A stretch of 64,000 nucleotides of DNA from Candidatus Nanopelagicaceae bacterium. GTDB taxonomy: Bacteria > Actinomycetota > Actinomycetes > Nanopelagicales > Nanopelagicaceae. A model generated the notes under the pieces. That model did no database searches and was not told the origin of the DNA. It was given only the letters and a program-made list of their open reading frames with translations. Of this stretch, positions 27,507 to 36,898 are shown piece by piece. The translations under genes and the position numbers were made by a program. Position 1 is the first letter of the stretch. Every line of letters begins with the position of its first letter. The stretch is taken from the NCBI GenBank assembly GCA_018882885.1, contig VERG01000003.1, forward strand, positions 28,667 to 92,666. Reading direction: 5' to 3'.

Positions 27507-30500
27507 ATGACCAGTAACTCGCCATATCAAGCGCTTTCGCCTTCAATTGATTTACCTGCCATCGAGCATGAAGTTTTGGATTTTTGGCAGACACAAGACA
27601 TCTTTCACCAAAGCGTTAAAGCTAGAGCTGGTGGCCAATCTTGGACTTTTTATGAGGGCCCTCCGACTGCGAATGGATTACCTGGAACCCATCACATTGA
27701 AGCTCGCGTATTTAAAGATGTGTTCCCACGTTTTCACACCATGAAAGGTAAGCAGGTAATCCGCAAAGCGGGATGGGATTGCCATGGACTTCCCGTTGAG
27801 ATTGCGGTTGAGAAAGAGCTTGGCTTTTCTGGGAAGGGAGATATCGAGAAGTACGGTATAGCCGCCTTTAATGAAAAATGTCGTGAATCAGTTCAACGAC
27901 ATGTCGATGCCTTCACAACCATGACAGAACGTATGGGGTTCTGGGTTGATTTTGATGAGGCTTATTGGACTATGTCTAATGAGTACATTGAAAGTGTTTG
28001 GTGGTCGCTGGCTCAAATTCATCAGAAAGGTTTACTGGTTCAAGATCACCGAGTCGCGCCTTATTGTCCACGTTGCGGTACCGGGCTTTCTGATCATGAG
28101 TTGGCACAGGGTTATGAAACCGTAAAAGATCCTTCAGTCTATGTGCGCTTTCCAATTACAACTGGCGAATTGAAAGATTTAAACGCCTCGCTTTTGGTTT
28201 GGACAACTACCCCTTGGACCTTGGTCTCTAACACTGCGATCGCAGTTCATCCTGGGGTGGATTATGTAGTGGTGCGCACTAAAGAAAGTGAAGAGTTGCC
28301 CAGTGAGGTTTTGGTGGTTGCAGAACCCCTGATTGCAGTTGTCGGAGAAGGCGCCGAAATCATTAAGAAAATTAAAGGCACAGAGTTAGAGCGCACTGGA
28401 TATCGCAGACCTTTTGATTTTGTCGAGATTCAAGGCGCCCACTTTGTAATCTTGGCTGATTATGTAACCACAGAGGATGGAACTGGATTGGTGCACCAGG
28501 CGCCGGCTTTTGGAGCCGACGATTTACAAAGCTGCCGCCGCTATGAACTTCCTGTGGTAAATCCGGTACTACCAAATGGCCATTTTTCCGATGAGATAAC
28601 ACTGGTTGGTGGTTTGTTTTTCAAAGAAGCAGATAAACCACTAGTCAAGGAGTTAAAAGCAAAGGGTGCGTTGTACAAGCATCAACAATATGAACACTCC
28701 TACCCCCATTGTTGGCGTTGTCATACCCCGCTGATTTATTACGCACAACCTTCTTGGTACATCCGAACCACAAAGATTAAGGAAGCGCTGCTGCGGGAAA
28801 ATTCCGCTACCGATTGGCATCCAGAGACCATTAAGACCGGTCGATTTGGCGATTGGTTAAACAACAATATCGATTGGGCGCTTTCCCGCAATCGTTATTG
28901 GGGAACTCCGCTACCGATTTGGCGCTGCGAAAATGCCCACGAAGAATCTTTTGGATCACTGAAAGAGTTAGAGGTTAGAGCTGGACGTGAATTAACCGGA
29001 CTCGAATTACATAGACCGTATGTGGATGAGATTGAGTTTGACTGTCAAAGTTGTGATTCCAAAATGAATCGCACTCCCGAGGTGATTGATTGCTGGTATG
29101 ACTCCGGCGCCATGCCTTTTGCGCAATGGGGTTACCCGCACAAACCAGGATCTGTAGAGAAATTCAACGCGGCCTATCCTGCAGATTTCATCTGCGAAGC
29201 AATAGATCAAACCCGTGGTTGGTTCTATACCTTGATGGCAATTGGCACATTAGTCTTTGATAAATCTTCCTATAAAACCGTGCTATGTCTCGGCCATATC
29301 TTGGATAAAGATGGCCGCAAAATGAGCAAGCATTTAGGAAATGTTCTAGAGCCAATGGCGCTCATGGATCAACATGGTGCCGATGCGGTTCGTTGGTACA
29401 TGTTGGCGGCCGGCTCGCCTTGGAGCGCACGCCGTGTAGGACATGATGCAATCTCCGAGGTAGTCCGTAAAACCCTACTCACCTATTGGAATACCGTCTC
29501 ATTCTTATCGCTTTACGCATCAGCCTCCGACTATCAGCCCACGCCATATTCAAATGAATTGAACTTATCAACTATGGACCGATGGATAGTTAGCGAGTTA
29601 AATCAACTCATAAATGAGGTCGATGATTCACTAGCTGATTTCGACTCTCAGCGAGCTGGAGCAGCACTGGCTAGATTTATTGATGACCTATCTAACTGGT
29701 ATGTGCGACGTTCCCGCCGCCGATTCTGGGATGGCGATGTTGCTGCTCTTTCAACACTGCAACACTGTCTAACAACTCTCACTCTCTTGATGGCGCCAAT
29801 GGTTCCATTTATTACGGAGCATGTCTGGCAGCAATTGATTCGCAAGGTGGATCCCAGCGCTGAACAATCAGTGCATCTGGCTGATTTTCCTGTGGCGGAT
29901 TCTGCGCTTATCGATGAAAAGCTTTCAAATGATGTTGCATTGACTCGAAGATTGGTTGAATTAGGCAGAGCGGCTCGTGCCCAATCGCAGGTAAAGATTA
30001 GACAACCTCTCTCCCGCGCTCTGATTGCAGCGTCCGGTTGGAAATCACTTTCGACTGAGCTGCGTGATCAAATCGCAGATGAGCTAAATGTGGAGCATTT
30101 GGATGATTTGTCTGCAGCAGGATCTGATCTGGTAGATGTTTCTATCAAAGCGAACTTCCGATCACTCGGATCTAGATACGGCGGAGATGTACAAGCGATT
30201 GCCAAGGCTCTTAGCTCCACCTCCGCATCTGAGTTGGTTGCTCAAGTTCGCAGCCAGGGCCAAGTGGATGTTTCATACGGTTCCAGCCAGAGCGCAACAA
30301 TTAGCGAGGAGGATTTGGTAATTACTGAAACCCCTCGAACTGGTTGGGCGGTCTCTTCTCATTCAGGAGAGAGCGTGGCGCTAGATCTACAACTTTCCCC
30401 TGAGTTGATTTCAAAGGGCGTGGTACGCGAAGCGATTCGAGCCATTCAAGATGCCCGCAAATCATCAGGTTTTGACATCAGTGATCGCATTCATGTGAAG

Positions 30501-30650
30501 TGGAATTGTGCGCCAGAGTTTGTTGCCGCATTGAACTCCGGAGCACAGTGGATAAGTGAAGAGGTCTTAGCGCTTTCCTTTACCCAAGATTCCGCACTAG
30601 GTGTCAGCGAAGAAGAGCTTGGTTTGAAGCTTGAATTACAGAAAGCTTAA
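27507..30650 (+). CDS. ileS: Isoleucyl-tRNA synthetase
   Basis: The protein of 1047 residues charges tRNA-Ile. The class I signatures are present: GPPTANGLPGTHH (HIGH-like) near the N-terminus and KMSKHLGN (KMSKS-like) near residue 610; the editing domain carries LVWTTTPWTLVSNTA and TGLVHQAPAFG. Length and the tRNA-binding C-terminal domain fit the eukaryote-like IleRS2 type common in actinobacteria. I choose ATG 27507 because GGGAGG (27493-27498) lies eight bases before it; an in-frame ATG at 27486 precedes that site and has no ribosome site of its own. It is the only plus-strand gene in the first 55 kb and is translationally controlled by the T-box. Confidence 0.97.
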   Translation: MTSNSPYQALSPSIDLPAIEHEVLDFWQTQDIFHQSVKARAGGQSWTFYEGPPTANGLPGTHHIEARVFKDVFPRFHTMKGKQVIRKAGWDCHGLPVEIAVEKELGFSGKGDIEKYGIAAFNEKCRESVQRHVDAFTTMTERMGFWVDFDEAYWTMSNEYIESVWWSLAQIHQKGLLVQDHRVAPYCPRCGTGLSDHELAQGYETVKDPSVYVRFPITTGELKDLNASLLVWTTTPWTLVSNTAIAVHPGVDYVVVRTKESEELPSEVLVVAEPLIAVVGEGAEIIKKIKGTELERTGYRRPFDFVEIQGAHFVILADYVTTEDGTGLVHQAPAFGADDLQSCRRYELPVVNPVLPNGHFSDEITLVGGLFFKEADKPLVKELKAKGALYKHQQYEHSYPHCWRCHTPLIYYAQPSWYIRTTKIKEALLRENSATDWHPETIKTGRFGDWLNNNIDWALSRNRYWGTPLPIWRCENAHEESFGSLKELEVRAGRELTGLELHRPYVDEIEFDCQSCDSKMNRTPEVIDCWYDSGAMPFAQWGYPHKPGSVEKFNAAYPADFICEAIDQTRGWFYTLMAIGTLVFDKSSYKTVLCLGHILDKDGRKMSKHLGNVLEPMALMDQHGADAVRWYMLAAGSPWSARRVGHDAISEVVRKTLLTYWNTVSFLSLYASASDYQPTPYSNELNLSTMDRWIVSELNQLINEVDDSLADFDSQRAGAALARFIDDLSNWYVRRSRRRFWDGDVAALSTLQHCLTTLTLLMAPMVPFITEHVWQQLIRKVDPSAEQSVHLADFPVADSALIDEKLSNDVALTRRLVELGRAARAQSQVKIRQPLSRALIAASGWKSLSTELRDQIADELNVEHLDDLSAAGSDLVDVSIKANFRSLGSRYGGDVQAIAKALSSTSASELVAQVRSQGQVDVSYGSSQSATISEEDLVITETPRTGWAVSSHSGESVALDLQLSPELISKGVVREAIRAIQDARKSSGFDISDRIHVKWNCAPEFVAALNSGAQWISEEVLALSFTQDSALGVSEEELGLKLELQKA

Positions 30651-31441
30651 AACTTACTTCTGATCTCCCATAGATCGGGAAAAACCGGATTAAAGAGGGT
30701 GGATGCTAAATATTTAGCGCCACTTGATCCTCCAGTACCCAGCTTTTGACCTATGGTGCGCTCCACCATCTTTACATGTCGGTAGCGCCACTCCTGCAGC
30801 CCTTCATCAATATCCATCAATCTTTCACAAACCAATGCCGCCTCAGGATCATTGCGATGCAGATCAAGAAGTGCCTCTTGCACCTCTTCAGTGGGCGAGT
30901 ACTGCTGTGATACATCACGTTGCAAAATCTCTTGTGACAACTTAAAGCCGCGCTTTGCGACATAACTTAAGGTGCAATCCCATATAGAGGGTGATCTCAT
31001 CAATGTTTCAACTCGGGCTTTGTCATTAGGCAAAAGATGCGCAGCTGCTTTGGAATCACGCCGTCCCAATATCGCCTCAACTTCACGAAATTGCGCAGAT
31101 TGAAAACCGCTGGAAGCTCCCAGGCGATCCCGAAATGAGTTGAATTGAAGTGGCGTCATCGTCTCCAGAATGTCTATCTGAGCAACGCAAATCTTCAAAA
31201 TGGTTCTGATGCGACCCAATAATGACAATGCGTAATGTGTTTCGCCTTGTTGTAAGGCTTTACCAGCCGCTTGAAACTCATGAATCATCTGCTTGAACCA
31301 AAGTTCATAGGTTTGATGGATAACAATAAAGAGCAGTTCATCATGCTCTGGGCCCTCAGAGAGCGGAGCCTGAAGATTTAATAATTCATCAACCTTCAAA
31401 TAGCTGCTGTAGGTGAGAGCGGCTGAGGTTTCTTCACTCAT
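30647..31441 (-). CDS. kynA: Tryptophan 2,3-dioxygenase
   Basis: The 264-residue haem enzyme opens the indole ring of tryptophan to N-formylkynurenine. The substrate-site segment ELLFIVIHQTYELWFK has the conserved histidine H42, FRDRLGASSGFQS contains R104, the haem ligand is H222 in WRYRHVKMVERTIG, and TGGSSGAKYL closes the site. The gene overlaps kynU by four bases, so the two are co-translated, and its 3' end overlaps the convergent ileS stop by four bases. No formamidase for the middle step is seen in the window. Confidence 0.96.
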   Translation of the reverse strand: MSEETSAALTYSSYLKVDELLNLQAPLSEGPEHDELLFIVIHQTYELWFKQMIHEFQAAGKALQQGETHYALSLLGRIRTILKICVAQIDILETMTPLQFNSFRDRLGASSGFQSAQFREVEAILGRRDSKAAAHLLPNDKARVETLMRSPSIWDCTLSYVAKRGFKLSQEILQRDVSQQYSPTEEVQEALLDLHRNDPEAALVCERLMDIDEGLQEWRYRHVKMVERTIGQKLGTGGSSGAKYLASTLFNPVFPDLWEIRSKF

Positions 31442-32703
31442 GTGACTCGAGAACCTCCTGCTTTTACTTTGCGATACTGACCAGAACTGACCAGGTCTCT
31501 CAATCTTTGAAATCCGTCATAAACCTCGACAAAGGAGGTAGCCAACGGGGAAATCGCAACTCGAATTGAATTTGGCACTCGATAATCTGGAATTACATCA
31601 GCAAACTCTCGAAGCGCAACCGCAATCTGCTCTGCATCTGGATGCACCAAAGAGATATGACCGCCGCGTTGCTTGGAATCTCGAGGTGTGTTCAATTCAA
31701 AACCCAATGGTTTTAACCACAAATCAAATAGTTCGATCATCATTTGGGTACCGCGTGCCGCTTTCTTTTCAATTTCTTCTATTCCTGCGGCTTCAATAAT
31801 CTCGAAGGCGGATTTGATGCAACGCAGACCCATTAAAGAGGGACTGGCTATTTGAAAACCTCGAATACTTTCATCCTTTTCAAATTTCGGCCCCATGGCA
31901 AATTGATCTCTTTGCGCAAACCAGCCTTGAATTGGAACCCTCAACTCATTTTGAATCCGCTTTGCTACATACAGCCAGGCTGGTGCGCCAGGACCTGAGT
32001 TGCCGTACTTGTATGTGCAACCGACGGCGAGATCAACTCCGTTGTCATCAAAGTTCAATTCAACGGATCCAACAGCATGAGCTGCATCCCATAACAGCAG
32101 AGCTCCATGAGAACGCACCAAATCGGTCAATGCCTTTATATCCTGCCTAGCACCTGAACGATATTGAACGACCTCCAAGCTCACCAAAGCAACATCATCG
32201 TTGAGATAAGGCGATAAAACCTCAGGAGTTATCAATTCATTGGTGGCAACTTTGGGATCTTCATTATCAATCACCACAAGCTTTAATCCATGTTGCTCTG
32301 CCAAACCTTGCATTATGTAGCGGTCGGTTGGGAAATTCGCTGCATCAATAATGATTGTCTTTCGATTTGGTCGGGCTTTAATTGCCGCACTTGCCAACTG
32401 ATAGAAGTTAACGGAAGTGGTATCACAGGCCAGCACCTGTCCAGCGGCAGCCCCTAATGCACTTCTGCCAATGAGATCTCCGGCTGACTGTGCCTCATCA
32501 ACCCAGTGGCTCCAACCGGTTACCACCTGCGGACCCCATTCTTGCGTTAGAAAATCATTGATTGCCTTCACTGTCGCATGCGGCAATCTGCCGAGTGAGT
32601 TTCCATCTAGATAGCAGGTATGAGGATCGGTAATTACAAACTTATTTCGGTACTCACGTAGAGGATCTTGCTCATCCAGTTGAATCGCTTCAGAGCGTTG
32701 CAT
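31438..32703 (-). CDS. kynU: Kynureninase
   Basis: The 421-residue PLP enzyme cleaves kynurenine to anthranilate and alanine (or 3-hydroxykynurenine to 3-hydroxyanthranilate). Visible motifs are YLDGNSLGRLP at the N-terminus, LLLWDAAHAVGSVELN with D206 binding PLP, and the Schiff-base lysine K232 in GCTYKYGNSGPGAPAWLYV; GWFAQRDQFAMG is also family-typical. It lies 41 bp after yggT, at the position where divIVA/wag31 is usually found, and is coupled to kynA. With the latter it forms a tryptophan-breakdown pair. Confidence 0.96.
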   Translation of the reverse strand: MQRSEAIQLDEQDPLREYRNKFVITDPHTCYLDGNSLGRLPHATVKAINDFLTQEWGPQVVTGWSHWVDEAQSAGDLIGRSALGAAAGQVLACDTTSVNFYQLASAAIKARPNRKTIIIDAANFPTDRYIMQGLAEQHGLKLVVIDNEDPKVATNELITPEVLSPYLNDDVALVSLEVVQYRSGARQDIKALTDLVRSHGALLLWDAAHAVGSVELNFDDNGVDLAVGCTYKYGNSGPGAPAWLYVAKRIQNELRVPIQGWFAQRDQFAMGPKFEKDESIRGFQIASPSLMGLRCIKSAFEIIEAAGIEEIEKKAARGTQMMIELFDLWLKPLGFELNTPRDSKQRGGHISLVHPDAEQIAVALREFADVIPDYRVPNSIRVAISPLATSFVEVYDGFQRLRDLVSSGQYRKVKAGGSRVT

Positions 32704-32744
32704 GCTCCGCAGTCTAGGTTAGAAAGATGTTGGTTGAGAAGGCT

Positions 32745-33023
32745 TTAAGCCAGAAAAGCGATGAGAATTTGAGTGCCAAAAAATAAAACTATGAATGACA
32801 AATCTAGGGCTATTCCACCGAGGCGAAGAGGTGGCACAAACCGTCGAACAAAACTAAGCGGCTTATCGGTAATTATGTAGATTATTTCAGCTATGGGAAG
32901 GATTATTCCGCGCGGTCTCCAGCCAGGCTTGAACATCCGTACATAATCCAAAATTAAGCGCAGAAAAAGTGAGAGCAGAAAAAGATTTAAGGCAAGTACT
33001 ACCCAACTAGTTATGCTAATCAC
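32745..33023 (-). CDS. YggT family membrane protein
   Basis: The 92-residue protein has two hydrophobic segments (about 5-28 and 70-90) joined by the conserved FKPGWRPRGIILPIAEIIYIITDKPLSFVRRF-type linker with PPLRLGGIALDLS. YggT proteins sit in the division gene cluster in many bacteria, next to sepF, and are tied to osmotic or cell-envelope functions without a defined activity. The start is GTG. It follows sepF by 12 bases. Confidence 0.9.
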   Translation of the reverse strand: MISITSWVVLALNLFLLSLFLRLILDYVRMFKPGWRPRGIILPIAEIIYIITDKPLSFVRRFVPPLRLGGIALDLSFIVLFFGTQILIAFLA

Positions 33024-33035
33024 TGCTGGTTTTTA

Positions 33036-33494
33036 TCAGCTCTGATTGAAAAGACTGGCGTTAGCGGCCGCGGTTTTATCTTCGGAGCTAACCATCACAT
33101 TTGGCGGAGAAAGCAAGAAAACTTTTGAGGTTACTCGCTCAATAGTTCCGGCGTGACCAAAAACTAGACCTGATGCAAAATCAATTAGACGCTTGCGCTC
33201 TGACTCTTCCATGTCACTCAAATTCATGATGACAGGATTTCCTTCTCTGTAAAACTCTCCGATGGCCCGGGCCTCACTATAGAAACGTGGAGTGATGGTG
33301 ACGATGCGATCAATCGCAGCTGGCTCAACTGGAGTGGCGGTTTGAGCAATTGGAAGTTGAGGCGCAACGCTCAAAGATGGGGTGACTCTCTTAACAGGAG
33401 CTGCTTTCGGACGAACAGCCACAGACTCTTGAGCCGATCCATCATCCTCGGTAAGACCCAAATAATTCGTCATTCTTCTTAGCGCATTAGACAT
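33036..33494 (-). CDS. sepF: Cell division protein SepF
   Basis: The 152-residue protein has a variable proline/alanine-rich linker (about 20-65) after an N-terminal amphipathic MSNALRRMTNYLGL, which in SepF binds the membrane, and a C-terminal SepF domain with ITPRFYSEARAIGEFYREGNPVIMNLSDMEESERKRLIDFASG. SepF tethers FtsZ to the membrane and takes the place of FtsA in actinobacteria; no ftsA is present in this cluster. Next to yggS and yggT as expected. Confidence 0.96.
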   Translation of the reverse strand: MSNALRRMTNYLGLTEDDGSAQESVAVRPKAAPVKRVTPSLSVAPQLPIAQTATPVEPAAIDRIVTITPRFYSEARAIGEFYREGNPVIMNLSDMEESERKRLIDFASGLVFGHAGTIERVTSKVFLLSPPNVMVSSEDKTAAANASLFNQS

Positions 33495-33503
33495 GGCTTA
33501 ATT

Positions 33504-34175
33504 TTATGGCGCAGGGCTTCGGCTACCCAGTATTGAACTGCCTAGCCTGATATGTGTCGCACCATGTTCGATAGCGATTTTGTAATCACTACTCATTCCG
33601 GCGGAGATGTAATTTGCTGCAGGAATCAATGCTTTTAGCGAACCACTGGTTTTTTGCAGGTTGGCGAAGGCCTGATTTGGGTCGCCATTTAATGGCCCAA
33701 CCCCCATAACCCCCACAATCTCAAGAGCAGGTAGCCCTGAAATCGCGGAGGCAAACTCCGGTAACTGCTGTGGCTTAACACCACTCCGTTGGCCAGGAAT
33801 CTCCTCCCCCGCATCAAGGTTTATCTGGATGAAGCAGCGCTGCGTTTTACCAAGCTCCTGAGCATATTGAGAGATTTTTTTGGCATGAGAAATCTCATCG
33901 AGTGAATGAATGTAATCGCTCCACTTCACAATTGATTTGAGTTTGTTGCTTTGAATTCCACCTTGAAAATGCCAGACTGCCTCATCTGGTAGTTGCTCCG
34001 ACTTTTCTGCCCCTTCAGAATCTCGGTTCTCGCCGAAATGTCGTTGACCCAATTCATAGAGAAGTTTTACATCGCTACTCGGAAAGGTTTTGGTAACTAC
34101 TATCAAGGTCACCGTAGAGGGAAGTTCGGCCTTCACCTTATTTAAATTAGCTGATAATTCGGCGCTTCTGTCCAC
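33504..34175 (-). CDS. YggS/PLPBP family pyridoxal-phosphate homeostasis protein
   Basis: The 223-residue single-domain TIM barrel resembles the N-terminal half of alanine racemase. The PLP lysine lies in LIVVTKTFPSSDVKLLYELG; GQRHFGENRDSE, WHFQGGIQSNKLK (usually WHFIGxLQxNK), QINLDAGEEIPG and MSSDYKIAIEHGATHIRLGSSI are family blocks. Members buffer free PLP and influence amino-acid pools; no enzymatic reaction is known. The start is GTG. It lies between pgeF and sepF, a conserved division-cluster context. Confidence 0.93.
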   Translation of the reverse strand: MDRSAELSANLNKVKAELPSTVTLIVVTKTFPSSDVKLLYELGQRHFGENRDSEGAEKSEQLPDEAVWHFQGGIQSNKLKSIVKWSDYIHSLDEISHAKKISQYAQELGKTQRCFIQINLDAGEEIPGQRSGVKPQQLPEFASAISGLPALEIVGVMGVGPLNGDPNQAFANLQKTSGSLKALIPAANYISAGMSSDYKIAIEHGATHIRLGSSILGSRSPAP

Positions 34176-34185
34176 GATATTTAAT

Positions 34186-34884
34186 CTACTCTAGCCATAT
34201 AACACCAGCCTGGCGCCCGGTGATGCCATCTCGGCGATAGGAGAAATACCCCGAATCATGAACCGTGCATTGATTAACTGAACTCCACTTAATACCCTGC
34301 TGCTCCAACAGCGCGATCAAACCTGCTTCAACACCCAAACAAGGTTTTCCATTTGGGGAGAGAATTTTGGTAGATGCCTCAGGAACTTTTTTTGTCACCT
34401 CGTCATAAATATCAATATCTACTTCATAGCATTGGGCGCAGATTGAGGCCCCAATCTCTGCGGAAATCTCTGAGCTTGTAATTCCGTGATTTTTAAATAC
34501 TTTGAGAGTTTCTTGGAGTACCCCTGCCACCAGCCCCTTTCGGCCAACATGAACCGCGGCAACCGCACCTGAGCTATGCATCAAAAGTGGAACGCAATCT
34601 GCAATCAACGTTACTAGTGCGACTCTCTTTTCTGTAGTGAAAAGGGCATCTACTGAAGGAGTAAAACTAAAATCTGAACCGGCTTCAATTTCAGCAACCG
34701 CGGCGCCATGAATCTGGTTCATATAGAAAACACCTTGCAATGGCAAACCGATTTTCTTTGCTAACTCAGCACGATTTGCCTTAACGCAGCTCGAGTCATC
34801 ACCTACATGGGAGGCAAGATTGAAACCGTCAAAAGGCGGCTTACTAACGCCACCTTCCCGCGAGGTAAAAACCGACCTCGACAT
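34186..34884 (-). CDS. pgeF: YfiH/PgeF family polyphenol oxidase-like protein
   Basis: The 232-residue protein carries the Cu-oxidase_4 (DUF152) fold: SREGGVSKPPFDGFNLASHVGDD, FYMNQIHGAAVAEI with the conserved histidine, TLIADCVPLLM with cysteine, AAVHVGRKGLVAGVL with a second histidine, and the C-terminal CTVHDSGYFSYRRDGITGRQAGVIWL. In E. coli the homologue removes misincorporated serine from the peptidoglycan stem peptide (peptidoglycan editing factor). The usual AGWRG is here VGRKG. It starts nine bases after the ftsZ stop. Function is by family; substrate is uncertain. Confidence 0.9.
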   Translation of the reverse strand: MSRSVFTSREGGVSKPPFDGFNLASHVGDDSSCVKANRAELAKKIGLPLQGVFYMNQIHGAAVAEIEAGSDFSFTPSVDALFTTEKRVALVTLIADCVPLLMHSSGAVAAVHVGRKGLVAGVLQETLKVFKNHGITSSEISAEIGASICAQCYEVDIDIYDEVTKKVPEASTKILSPNGKPCLGVEAGLIALLEQQGIKWSSVNQCTVHDSGYFSYRRDGITGRQAGVIWLE

Positions 34885-34892
34885 GGAGCCAC

Positions 34893-36023
34893 TTACTTCA
34901 TGAAATCAGGGATATCGATTTCATCTTCAGCGACCAGCTCTTCAAAGGTAATTCGGCGTCGCGCTGGGGTTTGTGGTGCCTCCATCGCTACCGCTATTGG
35001 ATCATTTGCAGGTATTGGATCGGCCTGCCCATTCAACGCCGCGGTAGAAATTACTGGAACGGAAACCTTCTTTGGTGCGCCACCATCAAAACCTGCGGCA
35101 ATTACGGTAACTCGTACCTCATCACCTAGGGCATCATCTATGACCGTACCAAAAATAATATTGGCATCAGGATGTGCGCACTTGGCAACCAGCTCGGCAG
35201 CCTCGCTGATTTCAAATAATCCCAAATCTGAACCGCCAGCGATTGAAAGGAGTACGCCATGGGCTCCATCAATTGAAGCCTCGAGCAATGGCGATGAAAT
35301 AGCTAACTCTGCTGCTCTTGTGGCTCGGGCTTCTCCGCGCGCTGAACCAATTCCCATTAACGCAGAGCCTGCGCCATCCATGACACTCTTTACATCTGCA
35401 AAATCCAGGTTAATTAAACCTGGGGTTGTAATTAGATCGGTGATTCCTTGAACACCTGACAACAAAACCTGATCAGCGGTTTTGAAAGCCTCTGGAGCAG
35501 AGATTGAGCGATCAGAGATGGAGAGCAAACGATCATTTGGAATAACAATTAATGTGTCAACCTCTTTGCGAAGATTTTCGATTCCCTCTTCTGCCTGAGT
35601 TGCTCTTCTTTTACCTTCAAAACTAAATGGTCGAGTTACAACACCAACTGTCAGGGCACCCAACTCTTTGGCAATTTTTGCCACAACAGGTGCACCACCA
35701 GTTCCAGTTCCGCCGCCTTCTCCAGCGGTGACAAAAACCATGTCAGAGCCGCGAAGTACTTCTTGGATTTCTTCGGAATGATCAATTGCCGCTTGCATAC
35801 CTATTTCAGGTGCAGCACCTGCACCAAGGCCGCGAGTTAATTTTCTACCGATATCTAATTTCACATCAGCATCACTCATGAGAAGCGCTTGTGCATCAGT
35901 ATTAATCGCAATGAATTCAACGCCTTTTAATCCAGCATCAATCATTCGATTAACCGCATTAACTCCACCGCCACCAATTCCAACAACTTTGATGACCGCT
36001 AAATAATTCTGTGGTGTCGCCAC
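34893..36023 (-). CDS. ftsZ: Cell division protein FtsZ
   Basis: The 376-residue tubulin-like GTPase forms the Z-ring. Visible features are [17 protein letters not shown], the GTP signature [26 protein letters not shown], and the T7 loop region [11 protein letters not shown]. The C-terminal linker is short and ends in [10 protein letters not shown], the tail that binds SepF. I choose GTG 36023 ([11 protein letters not shown]) because AGAGG lies seven bases before it, although the frame extends upstream to a TTG at 36041. The 134 bp before it hold no gene and probably a promoter, as ftsZ usually has its own. Confidence 0.97.
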   Translation of the reverse strand: MATPQNYLAVIKVVGIGGGGVNAVNRMIDAGLKGVEFIAINTDAQALLMSDADVKLDIGRKLTRGLGAGAAPEIGMQAAIDHSEEIQEVLRGSDMVFVTAGEGGGTGTGGAPVVAKIAKELGALTVGVVTRPFSFEGKRRATQAEEGIENLRKEVDTLIVIPNDRLLSISDRSISAPEAFKTADQVLLSGVQGITDLITTPGLINLDFADVKSVMDGAGSALMGIGSARGEARATRAAELAISSPLLEASIDGAHGVLLSIAGGSDLGLFEISEAAELVAKCAHPDANIIFGTVIDDALGDEVRVTVIAAGFDGGAPKKVSVPVISTAALNGQADPIPANDPIAVAMEAPQTPARRRITFEELVAEDEIDIPDFMK

Positions 36024-36157
36024 TTTTTCGCCTCTCTTCAAACCCTAATTCTCAACTTTAGACTTAGAGTTTCCTTTTATTGTGCGCGCAAAAGTAGGCG
36101 TGCGGTGCATGACAAGCAAACACCGACACAAGGTTTTATCTCTGAGTTTTTTGCACT

Positions 36158-36898
36158 CTATTTGCTGACAATTGGCGATGTTGGATTCGAGAGATTTAAA
36201 TTTTTAACTGATTTATTTTGCTTCAACTCCAAAAGGCGATTCATAATCTCAATCTTTAGCTCTAGATCTTTGACACTCCCCCAGGAAATATCCAATCTCC
36301 GTCCCTCTTTGACCAACTGGGTGGAAATTGAAAGCTGGTCCTTGGCTTGGACTCTCTCCACTTTTAGGGAGATGCCCTGCAGGGTTTCTATCAACTGCGC
36401 AACATCAGAGCGCAACTCTTTACTATCGTTTTGAATTGAAATTTCCGGCATATCTGCCCACTCGCCAGAGGCTAAGGCACGGGCCACTGCCTCTGCCGGA
36501 AGATAGAAGTTTTCTAAATCCCGGTCCATAAAGCCAATGGACTCGACATTGGTGCTGTCCTTGGGAATCAATCTTCCAATTGGGTCACGGGCGATTACTG
36601 CTATGTGAAGCTCTCCAGAGAAGAGTCTGCGATCTAATCTTATATTTTCTACCCAAAGCATCTCTCGAACCCGAGTAGCTATCTCACGTCGATCAACTCG
36701 AGCCAGAGGTTGACCAACCTCAACCACCGCCGGTGCTTGAGAAATCTTTGTCATGACATCTTTAACTATTTTTTTATCTTTTGAATCAATAATTATTTTT
36801 TCAACTGTGAAAATCTGACTCCAGCCCAGTACATAGGTAGCCAGGGCCAACATTAAAGTACTCAATACCAATGCGGGGGTCTTAAAAAATCTACTCAT
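36158..36898 (-). CDS. ftsQ: Cell division protein FtsQ
   Basis: The 246-residue bitopic protein has one N-terminal transmembrane helix (about 8-28), a POTRA domain (about 31-100; FTVEKIIIDSKDKKIVKDV, VRVREMLWVENIRLDRRLFSGELHIAVIARDPIG-like) and a beta domain. It recruits FtsB/FtsL and FtsW-FtsI to the division site. Identity is low outside the core, as is normal for FtsQ, but its place between murC and ftsZ is diagnostic. It shares one base with the murC stop. Confidence 0.9.
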   Translation of the reverse strand: MSRFFKTPALVLSTLMLALATYVLGWSQIFTVEKIIIDSKDKKIVKDVMTKISQAPAVVEVGQPLARVDRREIATRVREMLWVENIRLDRRLFSGELHIAVIARDPIGRLIPKDSTNVESIGFMDRDLENFYLPAEAVARALASGEWADMPEISIQNDSKELRSDVAQLIETLQGISLKVERVQAKDQLSISTQLVKEGRRLDISWGSVKDLELKIEIMNRLLELKQNKSVKNLNLSNPTSPIVSK

